Positions 10,366 to 22,881 of a stretch of 58,656 nucleotides of DNA are shown here, piece after piece. The position numbers and the translations under genes were made by a program. Every line of letters begins with the position of its first letter. The first letter of the stretch is position 1. The stretch is taken from the NCBI GenBank assembly GCA_964058845.1, contig CAXKVR010000103.1:1-58656 (forward strand). The letters run 5' to 3'. The DNA comes from Carex sylvatica (Eukaryota; Streptophyta; Magnoliopsida; Poales; Cyperaceae). The notes below the pieces were generated by a model, which searched no databases, had not been told where the DNA came from, and saw only the letters and a list, made by a program, of their open reading frames with translations.

Positions 10366-13300
10366 ATATGGAAGGTGATAGTGAGATAGCTTCGGCTAAG
10401 AAACGAGGAAGAGGGCCTAACAAAATTAAGGAGAAGTTTAACGAGAAAGGCAAAAAGCTGGAACTTGACAAATTTTACATGCCGGTTGTTACTCGAGATA
10501 CGACGAGTTTTGCAACGGAATTTGAGATATTGGTAAGAAGGAATGTTTCTCTAAGGTTCCAACGATGGAAAGATGTTCTAGATGAGAAAAAACAAAAAAT
10601 ATGGGAAATACTTAAGGTAAACAAATTTTGGTACTAATTTCACAAGATTTCGTTTGATATTAACTAACTCTAATTTTTTTATTTCTATTTGTTTGTAAGG
10701 TGGACTGTGGCATAGTCGACAACCAAGAGGTGCAGAAATATTATTATCAAAAAATGGCTACTTATCACCGGAAGTGGTGAACCGAAATGACTAAAGTGTG
10801 GTGCAAGAGTGAGATGTCCGATTTTAGTAAGCTCCAGATTGAAGAACAAGACTGGGAAGAATTTTGCAAGTACCAAGAGATGAAGAAATTTGATGTATGA
10901 TAGTTACTATGGACCACCTACCTTATTTATAATTAATTAAGAATTCAAATTTTTTTATAATTGAGGCCAATTGTTTCTTTGTTCAAATTGTAGGATGCTA
11001 GCCAAACTGGAAAGGCGAATCAGGCCCACAACGAGTATCCGTATTTCTTAGGATCCAGAGGTTATAATGGTGAGGGTTTTCAGAGTAGACTCAGAGATGC
11101 TATGCAGACGATTGCAAACGAGAAAGCATCTAGTGATCCGTCTTCCCAAGGGTACTACTGCATTGACACCAGAGGAGTTTGTTGATTTGTCGGTTGAGCA
11201 TAGGCACGTCACATGGAAACTAGCAAGACAGAAGCTCTCAGACGAGACCAAGGAACGCTTTTATCCAGAAACATACTTACCGGTCATCAACAGAATTGTG
11301 AGTATTTAGATATTGTCATTCATTGAAACCTCAACTTTAATTTATTTTGTTATAATATTTATGTTGTCATTTTAGAAAGAACAAGAAGCGGCTTTTAAAC
11401 AAGGCCAGTTGGCCGTCGTACGATACGATGATGGTCTGGAAAAATCTCTGCCAAATCGGGAACATCCCGGGAGGGTGAGAGGAGTGGGAGGTCTGATTCC
11501 AATGACAACAATATTCGGTAAGAGCTCGATAAAGATGAGACACACTACTACTTACTCGAGATCCGTAGAAAAATTTGATGCGAGAGTGCATCAAAGAGTG
11601 GAGGAGAGATTGAGGCAAGAAATGAAAGAAGAAATGAAAGCTGAGTTTGCAATGATGCTTCAGCAGACAATGGGCCAACAAGAAAGGACGTATAGCCCAA
11701 CAGTCGTTCAGAGCAGCTGCCAGTCAGTCAAACCATATGCAAATCTTTCCGAGTTTACTGAGGTAATGCAAATTCAGATTTGAATCAGTAGGCCTATGCT
11801 TTAATTTCATACATATTTAGATTTTATTCGAGTAAATACATGTATTTGTAAAGGAGGCAAAACTAAGCTGTAAAGTCTAGGCGAATGTAGGTGGGAATAC
11901 TCTTGTAGTGGCCTTAGGAACAATTCATATTCCAGTTGTACAAGGTGGAATAATTCACGGTTTGTCTATGCCGCCCGACCATGAAAGAGTAACGGTGGAT
12001 GCTATTCGTGATGCAGACTTCATAGAACTCCCCTTACCTGTACCAAATGGCGAGCAGTTAACCCTTGCATCGGTTCTCGGCAGTTTCACTGCATGGCCGA
12101 TATCCATGATATTGACAGGTTCAGATGAGGTATATTATTATTAAGTTCTTATACTTCTTAATTTGTATCTATATGATAGAGTTATAGTTGATTTTGAATT
12201 TTATTTCAATTTATTACGAAATTTTGCAGGAACCACGCGAAGAGGTGCAAGTTCCTGGAGATCAGAACGCAACGAGTCACATCAAGGCATTTGATCGTAT
12301 CAATTTTGAAAAGCTGGGACGAACATTCAAACAGCTGCGTGATCGATTTTCAGAGCTAGATGGCACTCCATTCAAAATCGATCCGCCACTTGATCTTTTC
12401 TGTTCAGCAGAGTCTATATACGTTTATGCAGATGATTATGCGGCCTTGCTTACACCACGGGAGTGGCTCACTGGACCAGTCATTCAGATATGGATGCTGT
12501 TAGTTTAATATTCATAATAATTGCAAAATTCAGTACTTTAATTCAAATTTCACAAACTTGAGAACACATGTATGCCTTCTTTTTTTTAGGTATTGGCACA
12601 AATTCATCAAGGAGGAATTTCTCGATAAGCAGATTGGTTTCATGGACCCCCAGCGAACGAATGCCATCTTGCTGCATGATGACCGATGAGGTATTCTTCA
12701 ATACATAAGGAAAGCACTCCAAGAGAATCGGGACAAGAGATTGATCTTCATACCTTACCATCAGATGTTAATGTTATATATATATTATAATTTTATTATA
12801 TTTCTTTCAATTCATATAAATTATAGAATATGACATGCTACAAACCTAACATGCATAAATCATTGGATATTGACCGTGCTTATACCAAGAGAACGTGCAT
12901 TGTACGTGTACGATTCCGATAAGAAGAGCAAAAAAATGCTAATGATCACTGCTGCGGTCAAGAAGTAAGTGACTTTCTTAATTTTACGTTTGTTTAGAAT
13001 TCTAATGATTTTATTATTATATTATCATTTTAAATATCTCTTGTAAGTACTGATTGTTCAATTTGTTCATATTTTAACAGTGCCTTCACCAGGAAAATGG
13101 GTACTTCTTTAACGGTTCATAACGATTGCAAGGTAATAGTTTCTATTGAGATATGATTATATGGACCTAGATGCAAAAATTTGTGAATATCTAGACATAT
13201 AAATCATTGGTATGCTCATTAACATACATTTTATTTTTTTCAAACTTGTTATATAGTGCCCACAACAACCAGCCGGCTGGGAATGTGCATATTATGTCAT

Positions 13301-13559
13301 GCAAGACATAATAAGCGAACACCTCGATTCTTTTCCGAACTTAAGGGTATATATGCATTTATATATTTTTCAAAAGTAATGATGAATTGTTGCTTCAAAT
13401 ATAATAAAATATAAAATTAATTGTGCATGCTCTTCTATCTTTTTAAAAATGCAGGATATTCCCGTTAAACATAATGTACAACGCTTGGGCGACTTTCGAA
13501 AAATGTGGGTTAAAATTTTTCTACATGAGGTTAGGCCGAGAAGAAGTACAACATTGTAG
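10366..13559 (+). pseudogene. CACTA accessory gene: plant transposase (Ptta/En/Spm-like) + DUF8039-like + Ulp1 C48 protease
   Basis: Multi-exon gene read from splice sites. Exon 10366-10616 starts with an ATG at 10368 and encodes a basic KKRGRGPNK start. Exon 10700-10894 has an in-frame TGA after YHRKW. Exon 10994-11297 contains a frame break near 11130. Exon 11376-11762 carries REHPGRVRGVGG, a signature of the plant En/Spm transposase family. Exon 11881-12129 is DUF8039-like (HGLSMPPDHERVTVDAI, SFTAWP). Exon from 12230 follows, then 12590-12764 with a TGA after LLHDDR. Protease exons run from about 12857 to 13559: NHWILTV (catalytic His), LYVYDSDK (Asp), CPQQPAGWECAYYVMQ (Gln and Cys). Ulp1-type enzymes cleave SUMO-like conjugates; in plant CACTA elements their role is unclear. 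All catalytic residues remain, but stops and a frameshift indicate decay. Confidence 0.85.
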
Positions 13560-13814
13560 GATGTGTGTAATTTTAATTTGCATGAACATGAATTTTTTAT
13601 AATAATTTAGGATGTGTATGATATTTAATTTAGGATGTGTATGTGATAGTTAATTTAGGATGTGTATGTGTATGAAACATAATTTTAGGATGTGTGACAT
13701 TTCATTTCGAATTTGTAATAATTTAGCAAGCATTTTGGCCAGCAAAATATGGAAGCTGGTCATTTAATAAAAAAAAATATTTTGATTCAATTTGACTATT
13801 TTTTTGAAGCTGGT

Positions 13815-14338
13815 CTTAAGCTAAGAACCGATCAAGATAAGTATCTGGATCGATTTTTAGCTAGGAACCGATCCAGATAATTAATAATCTGGATCGGTTT
13901 TAAATAGAACCGATCCTAATAGTTATTTTCTGAATTTAAAAATTAAAAACTAATTAAAAATAACTATTCGGATCAGTTCTATTTAAAATCGATCTAGATT
14001 ATTAACTATCTGGATCGGTTCCTAGCTTCATAACCGATCCAGATAGTTTGTAATCTGGATCGATTTTAAATAGAATCGATCTTAATAGTTATTTTTTGAA
14101 TTTAAAAATTAAAAACTATTTAAAAGTAATCTGGATCGGTTCTTTAATAGTGAACCGATCCAGATAGTTCCTAACTGGATCAGTTGTTTAAACAACCGAT
14201 CTTGATAGTCTCTATTTGGATCGGTTATTTAACCGATCCAGATTATTGTAGTATCTGTATCGCCTTCATCAGGATCGATTGTATTCCAATACTAATATGC
14301 GTATATAACCGATCCTGATTCGTTATTTTCCACTAGTG
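13815..14338. repeat. CACTA 3' sub-terminal repeats and terminus
   Basis: A dense series of about a dozen units of the type CTGGATCGGTT...AACCGATCCAGAT in both orientations. The block ends in TTTTCCACTAGTG at 14338, whose reverse complement CACTAGTGGAAAA is a typical plant CACTA terminal inverted repeat. No exact partner terminus is visible at the other side, so the 3-bp target duplication cannot be confirmed. Confidence 0.88.
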
Positions 14339-14542
14339 AATGTATTAGGAAATTATATTTGTTAATTAATTTCTAAGTATGAGAATGGTTTCTGCTACAA
14401 AAATAAAAATCAAAACTTTGTCTTAATTTGTTTATATTATTTTGATCCTAATCATAACCAAAAATAAAAATATGATTTCTTACTAAAATATAAATTTGAT
14501 TTTAGTAACTGAAAATTTGGATAATAAATTAGATTATTCAAG

Positions 14543-14785
14543 GAGGAGGGATCGAGTTACAACACTTTTGAGTTACAACAAAGTTACAACATCTATTTTT
14601 TTAATTTTTAAAGTCCAAATCGTCGATCCAAACCGTAAGATATTCAATCTATATTAAAATGTGCTTGGAGACCAAATTTTACATTTTTTGGAATTTGCTT
14701 GCTATTTATTAAGATGGGTACAAAATCGCTGTTTTTTAATAGACGTTGTAACTTTGTTGTAACTCAAAAGTGTTGATCCCTCCTC
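14543..14785. mobile_element. Mutator-like MITE with 9-bp target duplication
   Basis: A 243-bp element flanked by exact TTATTCAAG duplications (14534-14542 and 14786-14794). Termini GAGGAGGGATC and GATCCCTCCTC are inverted, and the arms continue as GAGTTACAACACTTTTGAG and its complement. It has no coding capacity. A 9-bp duplication and extended inverted termini are typical of Mutator-like elements. The interior holds GTGCTTGGAGACCAAATTTT, shared with other elements in this window. Confidence 0.92.
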
Positions 14786-14794
14786 TTATTCAAG

Positions 14795-16364
14795 TTGATG
14801 TAGTTGTTGATTTATGAAATATTATATAATTGCACTCGTAATAGAAAGTTACGAAGAATAAATTCAGTATTAAATCGATTAATATAACACTTAATGACAA
14901 AGGTGTTTTGTTATCGAAAATCTTAACAATTGCTATCATTTATTGATATTATGAATGTTATCAATAAAATTCATAAATCTGATTATTACTCTTAAATCAA
15001 GTAATTAGATTTATATATTATTTTTCTGACAAAAAGAAGAATTAAATTACTGGAATTATTTAGTGTTTAGGTTTATTTGTAAATAAAATAAATTTAGGAT
15101 TATTGGCAAATGAATTTCTAGGATTTTTGGTGGAAAGAAAAAATTGCCAGAAATAACATAACCCATATTTAACTAACAAGTACATTTGAGTTATTTTTCT
15201 ATTTAACTCTTTCCATTAAAAAATACAGGGACACCTGATGATTATTATAACTACTATATTTTAATTCTAATAGTAACCGAAACAATGATAATTAATAAAA
15301 TAACCCGTAGCTCAATTACATACGGTTATAATTAAACACCATAATTACATCTTTAAATTCTTAATTATCTTTAATGATCTGGAAAATTGAATAGAGAATA
15401 TAAGCATCAGCCAATATTGATGTACACTTAAATGTAGTAATAATATGTATTCTCAAATTTTACCTGACGAACTAAACTATTTCTTTATTACAAAAAATAT
15501 ATATGGGTACTGAGACAAAGTCTTCTATGTATACAAATAAGAAATAATATGGTTATTAAAATTTATAAGTGAAGCAATTGAATCACTATATTTTCTCAAT
15601 ATATCCGTTTTTATTTTTTAGATTACATGAAATTAATTGGCATCTAAAATAAAATAAATAAAAACTCCAACATACAATTCTCAGATTTGATTAATATTAT
15701 AGGATTCCAATTTTATAGATATAATAATAAATCAAAATACTTAAAATCTTATTGTCATATGAGATAATTAAATATATATTATTATAGTGTGAAAGATTAC
15801 TAAAGTAATTGAAATTGAAAATATTTAATACTTCTGAAAATAAAGAAGAAAGTGAAATGTGGGGTATAATTTAAAATAATAATAACTAAAATAATTGTTA
15901 TCAATTTTATTGATTGAGGTTCATTTTACTCAATTAATCATGATGACTAATTAGCATACATGATTCATAATGTTATGTTAGGAAATAATTAAATAAGATG
16001 TCAATCTTATTTTTTATATATAACAGAATAATATGGGGGTTTGAATGTTTATTAAATATTTATAAACCAACCCTAAGTAATATATGGCGTGAAATTATAA
16101 ATGCATAAATTATATTTAATTGCAGTATAGTGATTATGCGTTTATAGAATGGTTTATCATTATGTTATGTTTAGTAAATTGCGGGGTTAAAATGTATGTA
16201 GAAATATTAAGTTGACCCAACGATATGTATGGCATAAATATTGAATATATGTTTTTAATTTTATGAAAAATTATGATAAGTTTAATAAGACAACAAAAAT
16301 GTGGGGGTGTAAGATAAAATATTCTCATTTAATTGAACATGATAACTAATATATATATATATAT
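14795..16364. other. AT-rich intergenic DNA, no gene seen
   Basis: No convincing open frame, splice pattern or repeat boundary. Short open frames here are AT-driven. The segment ends in a TA microsatellite (about 16349-16364) that hosts the next elements. Confidence 0.6.
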
Positions 16365-16778
16365 AGTAAGTCTACCATACATTGCAATGCATAGGCACCT
16401 CTGTGCATTGGACTATAAATCACGGATTCAAAGTTCAAATAACCGATCCAAACCGTTCATCTTGTTCTCCATACTAATATGTGCTTGGAGACCAAATTTT
16501 ATATTTTTTGAAATTTGTTTACTATTTATTAAGTCACTTTGAAAATCACTGATCCAACGGTGCCTTTTGATTTTACTGTAACCGTTGGATCAGTGATTTT
16601 CAATGTGGCTTAATAAATAGTAAACAAATTCCAAAAAATATAAAATTTGGTCTCCAAGCACATATTAATATGGAGAACAAGATGAACAGTTTGGATCGGT
16701 CATTTGGATTTTGAATATGGTGATTTATAGTGCAATGCACAGAGGTGCCTATGCATTGCAATGTATGGTAGACTTACT
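16365..16778. mobile_element. 414-bp palindromic MITE, copy 1
   Basis: Termini AGTAAGTCTACCATACATTG and the reverse complement. The arms are complementary over almost their full length around a centre near 16560-16575 (CCAACGGTGCC...ACCGTTGG). It lies in (AT)n and carries the TGCTTGGAGACCAAATTTTA core. This copy is inverted relative to the next two. Confidence 0.93.
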
Positions 16779-16785
16779 ATATATG

Positions 16786-17199
16786 AGTAAGTCTACCATA
16801 CATTGCAATGCATAGGCACCTCTGTGCATTGCACTATAAATCACCATATTCAAAATCCAAATGACTGATCCAAACTGTTCATCTTGTTCTCCATATTAAT
16901 ATGTGCTTGGAGACCAAATTTTACATTTTTTGGAATTTGTTTACTATTTATTAAGCCACATTGAAAATCACTGATCCAACGATTACAGTAAAATCAAAAG
17001 GCACCGTTGGATCAGTGATTTTCAAAGTGACTTAATAAATAGTAAACAAATTTCAAAAAATATAAAATTTGGTCTCCAAGCACATATTAGTATGGAGAAC
17101 AAGATGAACGGTTTGGATCGGTTATTTGAACTTTGAATCCGTGATTTATAGTCCAATGCACAGAGGTGCCTATGCATTGCAATGTATGGTAGACTTACT
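16786..17199. mobile_element. 414-bp palindromic MITE, copy 2
   Basis: Same family and length, separated from copy 1 by only seven bases (ATATATG). Its left arm matches the reverse complement of copy 1's right arm more closely than copy 1's left arm, which fixes the opposite orientation. Confidence 0.93.
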
Positions 17200-17206
17200 C
17201 ATATAT

Positions 17207-17618
17207 AGTAAGTCTACCATACATTGCAATGCATAGGCACCTCTGTGCATTGCACTATAAATCACCATATTCAAAATCCAAATGACCGATCCAAACTGTT
17301 CATCTTGTTCTCCATATTAATATGTGCTTGGAGACCAAATTTTACATTTTTTGGAATTTGTTTACTATTTATTAAGCCACATTGAAAATCACTGATCCAA
17401 CGGTTACAGTAAAATCAAAAGGCACCGTTGGATCAGTGATTTTCAAAGTGACTTAATAAATAGTAAACAAATTTCAAAAAATATAAAATTTGGTCTCCAA
17501 GCACATATTAGTATGGAGAACAAGATGAACGGTTTGGATCGGTTATTTGAACTTTGAATCCGTGATTTATAGTCCAATGCACAGAGGTGCCTATGCATTG
17601 CAATGTATGGTAGACTTA

Positions 17619-17620
<2 letters not shown>
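17207..17620. mobile_element. 414-bp palindromic MITE, copy 3
   Basis: Direct repeat of copy 2 with only a few substitutions (for example GACCGATCC for GACTGATCC, and ACGGTTACAG for ACGATTACAG). The spacer is seven bases (CATATAT). It is followed by CTATATATATAT. Confidence 0.93.

Positions 17621-17651
<31 letters not shown>
17621..17651. repeat. TA microsatellite
   Basis: An uninterrupted (TA)n tract bordering MITE copy 3, followed by GATTATGATTATGATTATGG. Probably the split target microsatellite. Confidence 0.9.
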
Positions 17652-17653
<2 letters not shown>

Positions 17654-18596
17654 TATGATTATGATTATGGCTAATACATATTAGTTGAAATTTATTGTGA
17701 GATAACATGAGGTAATAAAAATAAATATGAGAATTTAAATTATTATATATCATGACATAACATGAGGTAATAAAAATTTATTGAGATATACTATGCTTAA
17801 TATATCCTATGCTTAATATATCCTTATGTCTTATATTATGGCTAATATCTAAATTTTTTTTCCAACTTTTGTACTCCAAAATACTAAATCATTATTTTGA
17901 GATATCGAAATGCTTGATAAAGTTTAATTTTTTTTTATACGGGTCTGTTGGTAAGTTTGATAAGCAGGCTACTAATAATTGCATGTTACTAAGATTTTGC
18001 TTAATAATTACAGGCTACTAAGATTTTTCACATGATCAAGCTTATGACATCAATGTTTGATGGATAGGTATGTCCAATAAGAATATGAACTGTACTTTTT
18101 ATGTCTATTATTATTTTGATTGCTTGCATGTCTATTATTTTTTCTTTTAAAACTTCTAATGGAGTTTAATTATCATGTAAATGCTAACTAATGTAATTTT
18201 TTAGTGTATGTAGGGACTACAAGTGATGAACTCATATTTTGTTGAAAGTGATGAATTCAGATTTGTTTATCTAGGATAATTTGTCTATTGTTTGAGATTG
18301 AATTTTAATTATTGTTAAACAATCTGCAAATTGGATTTTGTTTGAAATTGCAATTGGATTTTGTTTGAAATTAGATTTTAAACTCTTGTTGTTGATAGAA
18401 TTGGAGTTCAGATTTGTTGGAAAAAAATTCATGTACTTCATAGAAATTTTTCTATTATGTTGTATGTTAGATCTATCTAATTTTAAACTCTTATTATATA
18501 TTATGATGTATGTTAGATCTATCTAATTTCCATTTTAAACAATATTCGAATTTGTTGACAGAATCAAATCTGCCTAATTTCCATATATATTATGTT
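17652..18596. other. AT-rich intergenic DNA, no gene seen
   Basis: Only a short direct repeat of TAACATGAGGTAATAAAAAT (about 17704 and 17758) stands out. I recognise no coding sequence. Confidence 0.55.
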
Positions 18597-18917
18597 GTAT
18601 GTTAGAAAAATCTGAACTGGGCCTGCTTGTGTTTATGATTTGGTATTTATATTAGTTGATAATGTGTTTATGATTTGGTTCATAAGTTGTCCAAAGTTAG
18701 GCCCGATTGGTTGCCCATGGTTCAACCCAGTTCAACTGAACTGGGCTTGTTCTGAACAGGGCTCAGTTTGAACATGGCTCAGTTTTGGACAACATTGAAC
18801 GGGTTGAACATGGGCTTGAAGAACTTCGTTTTGGGCCGATCATGAACAGGGTCTGTTCTATTCAATTTCGATCTGGACCGGTCATGAACAGGGCTTTTGT
18901 TCATTAGCAGCCCTAGA
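18597..18917. repeat. interspersed repeat copy A with hAT-like end
   Basis: About 320 bp nearly identical to 22046-22357. It ends GTTCATTAGCAGCCCTA, the complement of TAGGGCTGCTAATGAAC, which is also the terminus type of the proven hAT element at 54489-55913. Internal CTGAACTGGGC, GAACAGGGC and GAACATGGGC words are repeated. Copy A carries about 18 bp that copy B lacks (an extra GAACATGGCTCAGTTT-like stretch). Confidence 0.75.
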
Positions 18918-19912
18918 GTCTCAAATAGAGTGTTCTGTTCTAAATAGCTAGCTATAGCACTATAGGTGTGCTATAGTTTTTTCGGACCATAAAAACTAAG
19001 TTATAAGATAAAAGTGCAATAATTCAGCTACAACCGTTATAGCTATAATAGTTTACCGCTATTACCGTTATGCGCTACACAATATTGCTATCACTATGCT
19101 ACATGAACTTATTTTTTTCAATTTACATGGATTTTGTGCTTCTGTTTCTATTTATTATGCTACATGGTTTGTTCTGGTAAATATGCTAAACTGAATTGTA
19201 TTTTTGTTCCTATTTATGATTTAGTCTCTCATTCTATAACGAAAAATATTCAAATATTAATTCTTCATTTTGCTTACTTTTCGTCTAGTATTCACTTGTA
19301 AAATTATTGCCATTTGTTTCATTGAAAGCTGATTTTAATTATTATAATATATTAAATATTCAAATAGGTATATTGACTTCATTTCACTTTAAAATTAACT
19401 GTTCTTCGTCTATTATAATCGTGTTCTTCGTCTATTATAATCGGTAATACTATGAAATATGAATTATTAAATAATGTTACTTTGTAGATCTTTTTTTTTT
19501 CCTCTTCTTATTTTCATGATTGAAAAAAGTATAGACTTAGATTATTGCTATTTAGTTGTTACTCCCAGTCTTCAATATTGATCATTTGATAATTAATAGA
19601 TATATAGAATATAAATTTTGAAAAGAAAAAAAATGCTAAGTATGATAGCTAGCTAGCTTCCGTTGTAACTAAGCTATTCGCAATAGTGTTTTTTTTTTTA
19701 ATCTCCCCGCTATATATGCCACTATAATCGTTATTTAAAACCTTGCTCAAACTCAATTCAACTCAAAATTCATAAATCACACACTAAATCATTAGAGAAA
19801 AGTGAGAATATATTACGTTGTATCGATCGTTGGTAGAACTTGCGCTTGAAGTGGTCGAGGACTTGGGGTCAGATGGTCATGTATGAAGACAAGAGAACAT
19901 TAATTGCTCCAG
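18918..19912. other. AT-rich intergenic DNA, no gene seen
   Basis: Contains GCTAGCTATAGC and CTATAGTG-type words at 18950-19085 and again near 19650-19730, possibly worn inverted-repeat element ends. No gene is supported. Confidence 0.45.
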
Positions 19913-22357
19913 TCAGGATTGCTAATTGGACAGGATTGTCTGTGGACAAACTGGGCTAAACAATTACTGAACAAAGCTTGAACGAGTTAGAATACGAACG
20001 GACTCAATGTTCAGTTCAAGTTTAATATAAATTTTATCATTGAATCAAATTTGAACGGGATCTGAACAAAGTTTGGTTATGTTCAATTAGCGGCCCATTG
20101 AGAAGCCCATTTGGACAGTTTCGAGCAGCACTATTGAGTTGGTTTTGAACAGATCGAATTAGAAGCCAGACCACCTCGCGATATCACCTCTAATGGAGTC
20201 CGATCTCTCTCTCTCTCCCTTCGCCTCTCCGCCATCGCCTCTCTGCTCAGCCTCTAACCTAGACGCCGTCGCCTCTCTACTCAGCCTCGCGATATCGCCT
20301 CTAATCTAGTCGCGCTGCCTCTCCGCCGTCGTCTGCTCAGCCTCCCTCCTCCTCCTCCGCTGGTTCGTTGTCTATCTCCTCTCTCCAGGTAATTTTCATC
20401 TCCGTCATATAAAGGCTGTATTAGATTAGTTTCTTTCGATTTGGTATCAATTTTGCAATTTTGCGTGATTGGTCAATTTGTTAATTTGTCAATTGGTCAA
20501 TTTAGGCATAAATCGGTTTCAACAAATACTTATCGCTAATTACCAAACCACTGTTTTGGGAAAGTGCAAGCAGTTTAAATAAACAATTGAGACAACCTTT
20601 ATTCTTTTGATGTTTCTCTGATTCCCTTTATTTCTTTTGTTACCATTTTTTTTTTCTTAAGAGAATATTATTGGCAAAGATAAAAAAGAAAGCCACATGC
20701 ATGTAGGCATGATAAACTCTTAAACAAAATTTGGATTGTGATAAATGATTTAATTTTTGGGATAGCAAAAGGTTGTCTAGTCCTCTACTGTACTGGTAAA
20801 TTAAACCTCATTTGCATGAACTAGAGGGATCAGACTTCTTTGAGCATCATGATCCAACGGATTCTAGCTTTGATTCTGATGCTACCTCTTATGGGACAAC
20901 TCCTTGTACTAGATGCTATTAGAACATAACAATTGGAGCTACTTTTATTACTTTTATTTCTTATTAATTCTAGCAAACTTTTTAGCTTGCTGAGTGATTT
21001 CTAGCTTGAACATTGCCTTAATTCCCTGATTTGCCTTGTAATTTGCAACCATGGATTAGGCCCAATTATTATATATGCTCAGAATTTTGTTTTTGATTTT
21101 CCTGAGACTTTATGTTTATGAATACATGTGACTGCCTATGATTGTTTATAACTTGTAAATAGAAGTATAGAACTAGTTAATTTAATTATGTTATTTATGG
21201 AACTTGATGTCATGCCTGTGATTGCATTCAGCTCTTATGTTTGAGTTTATTCTTGGTTTCATATTTGATTGTTTAGGATCTCAAATTGCTTTTAAGTAGT
21301 ATTTGTATTTATTCTCTTCATTAAGCCTTTTAGTTCATTTTTAATTCTATTAATATTTTATCATTTGAGATTTACCACTTTGAATATGCATAGAAATCTC
21401 TAAGCTTTTAACCAACAAGATCACACTTTTCTTTCTTTGAAGTGACAGCAGGCCCATCTATTTTCTATTACTTCATTTAAGAATTTGATATAGATGTGAC
21501 TTTTTATTATACTCCTATATACGCCATGTTACTTCTAGGAACTGACAGATCAGGAATTATAAGTTTCTTCAAGCTTACTATTTTTAGTGATACCAGTATC
21601 ATTTGTTTGTCTTGCTCTTCTATATTTTTTTTGTTATTGGCATAGTACCCACATAGTTCTGGTACAAGACTTGAGGCCAAACGAATAGATACAAGTTTGC
21701 TGGGGGGTTTACCAACTTCCATGCTTTTGATTATATGAAGCATAGATTTGTTTATTCTAGCATCAGTACTATGTGGGCTTTCTTCTTTTCATTGCTTGGT
21801 ATTGGTACAGTATCGATTTGGTAATGGTACATTGGTACAGGGCTTGAGATCTTAGAGGATTAGTTCAGGTTTCTTTGGGCATTTATTTGGTTCTGGCTGC
21901 TAGACCAATTCAATCATACCAATATCATAATTTAAACAAAATCATAAGATTAAAAAGAGAAAACCCAAAAGAGGAAGAATCTGACAAGACTAAAGCAAAC
22001 TTACAAAGAGCGCCCTTGATTTTATATTATTATTTTTGTTTATGTTGTATGTTGTCTGTTAGAAAAATATGGACTGGGCCCGCTTGTGTTTATGATTTGG
22101 TATCTATATTAGTTGATAATATGTTTATGATTTGGTTCATAAGTTGTCCAAAGTTAGGCCCGATTGGTTGTCCATGGTACAGCCCAGTTCAGTTGAACTG
22201 GGCTTGTTCTGAACAGGGCTCAGTTCGAACAACATTGAACGGGCTGAACATGGGCTTGAAGAACTTCGTTTTGGGCCGATCATGAACAGGACCTGTTCCA
22301 TTCAATTTCGATCTGAACCGGTCATGAACAGGGCTTTTGTTCATTAGCAGCCCTAGG
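19913..22357 (+). mobile_element. possible decayed hAT element
   Basis: The left side CAGGATTGCTAATTGGAC and the right side GTTCATTAGCAGCCCTA are roughly inverted, but no matching 8-bp duplication is visible. Between them lies a CT-rich leader-like tract at 20190-20391, with repeated CGCCTCTC words and the donor CTCCAG|GTAATT, then AT-rich intron-like sequence. I recognise no transposase domain. It could equally be a host gene leader caught between two repeats. Confidence 0.3.
22046..22357. repeat. interspersed repeat copy B with hAT-like end
   Basis: Second copy of the repeat at 18597-18917, same orientation, same AGCAGCCCTA end. The 3.4-kb spacing and shared end suggest two insertions of one family, or a duplication. 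Confidence 0.75.
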
Positions 22358-22881
22358 TTCAATGGGTAAGAACAAGCAGATAGGTTGGCCAATGAGCACA
22401 AGAATATTTTAGATATGGAACTTCTGTTTCAAACCCATGCCTATGGTGATTAGTGCTTCTGTGTAGTGTAATAAGATGAGTATCCCAAGTCGGTAATTCG
22501 TGAGATGTGATTCGACACACATCCCAGAAGGAACTCTTCTATATGAGAATGACCATATATAAAAGGCCGTGGCTACTGAGTTTAGGCAACCCGTAGAATA
22601 TTCTCATGAAAAAAATCAAGTTAATGTGCATGGCCTCAAACGCATAACCTGCGATGTAGTTTTTTGTACTGTATGTGTAATAATGTAAGTTTCGATCTAA
22701 GGAATCGTTGTTCAAGACCTGGTTCACTCCAATCTCTTCGGACTGAAATTATTGACACTAAGTGAAATCAAAACATTTTGCCCAATGCACAGTATAAACA
22801 ATGGTAACATAAATTTTTATATATATGCTTTTAGTTTATTTAGTTTTTTTTTTAAAATTAAATTTTGAATTTTGTGGGGAT
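22358..22881. other. intergenic DNA, no gene seen
   Basis: No repeat boundary or coding signal recognised; short open frames only. Confidence 0.5.

Larger units (their letters stand above)
7000..14338 (+). mobile_element. decayed CACTA (En/Spm) DNA transposon, 5' end not resolved
   Basis: It contains the transposase remnant, the Ulp1-bearing second gene, sub-terminal repeats and a CACTAGTG right terminus, in the same orientation and usual order. The left boundary given is approximate: either the left end lies in or beyond the satellite, or it was lost. The GATCGGTT repeats at 9330-9470 leave open that two truncated CACTA elements are joined here. Confidence 0.8.

Noticed and set aside
13555..13700. 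Repeated AGGATGTGTATG words after the Ulp1 stop as a coding repeat
   Set aside because: Short degenerate repeats in the 3' untranslated region, no frame maintained.
21875..22285. 136-codon plus-strand frame
   Set aside because: It runs through the interspersed repeat copy B and has no recognisable domain.
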